A stretch of DNA of 7,054 bases, from assembly GCA_041740995.1 (NCBI GenBank), contig JBGSKY010000067.1, forward strand, positions 1-7,054, given 5' to 3'. Source of the stretch: JBGSKY01 sp041740995 (lineage in GTDB: Bacteria; Planctomycetota; Planctomycetia; Pirellulales; Pirellulaceae). The position numbers and the translations under genes were made by a program. Below are positions 5,358-7,054 of this stretch, piece by piece. Position 1 is the first letter of the stretch. Each line of letters starts with the position of its first letter. Under the pieces are notes generated by a model. It was given only the letters and a program-made list of their open reading frames with translations. It did not search any database and was not told where the DNA came from.

Positions 5358-5369
5358 GGCTAAGTCGCA

Positions 5370-5398
5370 TTTTTATGCGGTTCTTGCCCCTGTCGCAA
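5370..5398 (-). promoter_or_regulatory. Promoter of tRNA-Ser
   Basis: On the minus strand, TTGCGA (5398-5393) and TAAAAA (5375-5370) are 17 nt apart, each matching consensus at four of six positions. Predicted initiation is near 5363, a few bases before the mature tRNA 5' end at 5357. Confidence 0.55.
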
Positions 5399-5843
5399 GT
5401 CCCTTACCGGCTTTTCTTAAACCGACCAAAGCTTTACTCAGTCAAAATTCGCATGTCTGAAGAAAAGACTTTGCTGCTTATTCAAGTTCCGCACAACCTC
5501 GTTTATCACTAAAGTATTAGAATTTCACTTTAGCCAGTCCCGACGATGGCCCCGCATCGCCGATTTTGGCTTTAAATTGATACAGCTTTAGGGCCGAATC
5601 CAGACTGTGCCGGCCAAGCAAATTAAATTTGTACCGCGGTTGATCACGTTGGTCATAAAACTGCGTTAATCAACAAAGATTAATGGCGGTAACAGTTTTG
5701 TTGCAAGCGTACCTGGCGGGTACAGATTTCGCTTTGAGGAAGATTTTTCTGCGAACACGGTTAATCGCGTTGGGACCGATTGAGCCTTAAGGTTGACGCA
5801 ATTACCCTGATCCAAACGAGGAGTAATTAGTCTGTGACAAGGG
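5399..5843. other. Gene-free intergenic region with a nested inverted repeat
   Basis: No convincing coding frame or RNA family is visible between the two divergent tRNA genes. The only structured part is at about 5655-5701: AAAACTG (5657-5663) pairs with CAGTTTT (5693-5699), and inside it TTAATC (5666-5671) pairs with GATTAA (5678-5683) around an AACAAA loop, with an asymmetric internal loop between the two stems. A small CGATG/CATCG inverted repeat lies near 5540. Functions are unknown. Confidence 0.5.
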
Positions 5844-5872
5844 TTGACTATTTCAGCGAATAACTTTACAAA
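5844..5872 (+). promoter_or_regulatory. Promoter of tRNA-Lys
   Basis: TTGACT (5844-5849, five of six consensus bases) and TACAAA (5867-5872, four of six) are exactly 17 nt apart. Initiation would fall near 5880, shortly before the mature tRNA 5' end at 5885. Confidence 0.7.
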
Positions 5873-5884
5873 ATTGGCCCCTCA

Positions 5885-5957
5885 GGGAGCGTAGCTCAGT
5901 CGGTAGAGCATCGGACTTTTAATCCGCAGGTCGAGAGTTCGAATCTCTCCGCTCTCA
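5885..5957 (+). tRNA. tRNA-Lys (anticodon UUU)
   Basis: A complete 73-nt tRNA cloverleaf. The acceptor stem is GGGAGCG/CGCTCTC with one G:U pair, the D arm is GCTC-AGTCGGTA-GAGC, the anticodon loop CTTTTAA gives UUU (Lys), and the T arm is GAGAG-TTCGAAT-CTCTC. The discriminator is A. CCA is not encoded. The outermost pair of the anticodon stem is a T/C mismatch; all other stems pair. Confidence 0.97.
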
Positions 5958-5967
5958 TTTTCTTTTC

Positions 5968-5983
5968 CTTGCACTTCTGCAAG
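5968..5983 (+). terminator. Weak hairpin downstream of tRNA-Lys
   Basis: CTTGCA (5968-5973), loop CTTC, and TGCAAG (5978-5983) form a perfect 6-bp stem 10 nt after the tRNA. The following sequence (TCGGAATAGTTTTC) has only a short delayed T-run, so termination is uncertain. Confidence 0.3.
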
Positions 5984-6316
5984 TCGGAATAGTTTTCAAC
6001 CTTTGGAAACATCCGTTACACGAACGCTTCGTATAGCTTTTAGTTACTCAAGCTTTAGCTCGACTCACCTGACGTTTCCTTCGACATTTGCAATAACTAG
6101 TATTCGTTGAGAGCCAAAACGCAAGCTCAATGATTGTTGAATCTCGCTTCGACAAGTACACTAAGAGGCCTGCCTGCCCACCCAATTTGTTTTCGCTACG
6201 GACGATTGCTGAAATTTTGTCTTCTGGAAGACTAGGTCGCGGATGACCGTCAGCAGCATGCCTTAGTTCGACAGCGCGAAGTGAATCCTCCCTCTCTGTG
6301 TTAAAGAATTCTGAAA
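5984..6316. other. Gene-free region upstream of the DUF1080 gene
   Basis: I see no convincing gene, RNA or repeat here. It presumably contains the promoter of the gene at 6317, but no clear -35/-10 pair stands out. The sequence immediately before the ATG (AAAGAATTCTGAAA) has no Shine-Dalgarno motif. Confidence 0.4.
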
Positions 6317-7054
6317 ATGGTTAACTTTATATCTGTCCGCGTGCGCGAAATTTGTTGTGCTTTGATTGTGACTTTCGCGAATTGCAATCTGCAACTTGAT
6401 GCTCAAGAGACGGAGGCAGCAACTGTCGATGTGCTGACTGCCGATCAAGCATCTGCGGGCTGGAAGATGCTTTTCGACGGTAAATCATTTGATGGTTGGA
6501 GAAACTACAAAAAAGATTCTGTGAGCGATGGCTGGAAAATTGTCGACGGCGCAATGACTCATTCTGGCAAAGCGGGCGATTTAATTACCAGGGATCAGTT
6601 CTCCGCTTTTGAGTTGGTTCTAGAATTCAAAATCAGTCCGGCTGGCAACAGCGGTTTAATTTTTCATTGCACTGAAAAAGGTGACACGGCATGGCAATCG
6701 GGTCCGGAAGTTCAAATTCAAGATAATGTCGACGGACATGATCCGCAAAAATGCGGTTGGCTCTACCAGCTTTATGCAGCCGATATCGACGCTACCAAAC
6801 CAGCCGGAGAGTGGAACGAGTTGCGTTTGGTCATTACTCCAGAGAAATGTGAACACTACATCAACGGCCAAAAATATGTCGAGTATGTCAAGGGAAGTGA
6901 CGATTGGAACGCGAAAGTCGCGGCCAGTAAGTTCGCCGCGTACCCCGGTTTTGGGGAACCAACTAGCGGACACATTTGTCTGCAAGATCACAACGATGAA
7001 GTTGCCTATCGCAAGATTCGAATTCGCGATTTGAGTCAGAGCCTATCCGAAAAG
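6317..7054 (+). CDS. Exported DUF1080 (3-keto-disaccharide hydrolase-like) protein, 3' end cut by window
   Basis: The frame is open from the ATG at 6317 to the window edge (246 codons, no stop). The N-terminus has the form of a signal peptide: a basic start with three Arg, a hydrophobic core CCALIVTF at about 13-20, and likely cleavage after LDA (29/30). The mature part has the DUF1080 pattern: LFDGKSFDGW at 52-61, NSGLIFH at 111-117, GPEVQIQD at 129-136, GEWNELRLV at 164-172, INGQ at 182-185, SGHICLQDH at 217-225, and a closing YRKIRIRDL strand at 231-239. The family has a concanavalin/LamG-like beta-sandwich fold, is strongly expanded in planctomycetes, and some members cleave 3-keto-glycosides; the substrate here is unknown. 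The closing strand suggests the gene ends soon after the window unless another domain is fused. It is not functionally linked to the CRISPR locus. Confidence 0.9.
   Translation, partial: MVNFISVRVREICCALIVTFANCNLQLDAQETEAATVDVLTADQASAGWKMLFDGKSFDGWRNYKKDSVSDGWKIVDGAMTHSGKAGDLITRDQFSAFELVLEFKISPAGNSGLIFHCTEKGDTAWQSGPEVQIQDNVDGHDPQKCGWLYQLYAADIDATKPAGEWNELRLVITPEKCEHYINGQKYVEYVKGSDDWNAKVAASKFAAYPGFGEPTSGHICLQDHNDEVAYRKIRIRDLSQSLSEK

Noticed and set aside
5082..5512. Short open frames around tRNA-Ser
   Set aside because: They cross the tRNA or its hairpin-rich flank. No protein features are visible.
6656..7034. Open frames on both strands inside the DUF1080 gene
   Set aside because: They lie out of frame or antisense to the well-supported secreted protein frame starting at 6317.
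1..7054. Insertion sequences or transposase remnants that might explain the cas9 break
   Set aside because: No transposase-like frame, terminal inverted repeats or target duplication were seen. The cas9 defect is a single-base shift.

Overview
The window carries a type II-C CRISPR-Cas9 locus on its left two thirds, and two tRNA genes plus the start of a secreted-enzyme gene on the right. The host is probably a planctomycete (Pirellulales-like). The reasons are the DUF1080 (3-keto-disaccharide hydrolase-like) protein with a signal peptide ending in an 'AQE'-type cleavage site, the lack of Shine-Dalgarno sequences before most genes, and mid GC content. This assignment is inference, since the window has no rRNA or other marker gene.

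Layout, left to right. Positions 1-229 hold the last four 36-nt repeats and three 30-nt spacers of a CRISPR array that continues beyond the left edge. The minus strand carries cas2 (606-280), cas1 (1526-612) and cas9 (4876-1696), so the operon order is cas9-cas1-cas2 and it runs toward the array. The cas9 frame is broken once, by a +1 shift just after the HNH catalytic Asn. Read through the shift, it gives a normal-sized 1059-residue II-C Cas9 with all catalytic residues present. Upstream of cas9, on the plus strand, lies a very clear tracrRNA (about 4951-5059) with its own promoter, a 35-nt anti-repeat, a nexus-like hairpin and an intrinsic terminator. Its pairing fixes the crRNA strand as plus, so the array and the cas operon are convergent.

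Between cas9 and cas1 (1545-1686) lies the most unusual element: a shortened repeat/anti-repeat that keeps both repeat ends exactly, followed on the minus strand by a hairpin and a strong intrinsic terminator. It looks like a second tracrRNA-like gene. Read on the plus strand it would instead be a crRNA-like partner for the upstream tracrRNA.

From 5060 to the right edge there is tRNA-Ser(CGA) on the minus strand, tRNA-Lys(UUU) on the plus strand, each with a recognisable sigma-70-like promoter, gene-free spacers with some inverted and direct repeats, and from 6317 an exported DUF1080 protein whose gene is cut by the window end.

How the parts would work together: Cas1-Cas2 (with Cas9) add spacers, pre-crRNA pairs with tracrRNA and is held by Cas9, and Cas9 cuts matching DNA. 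Interference depends on whether the cas9 frameshift is real and whether it is bypassed.
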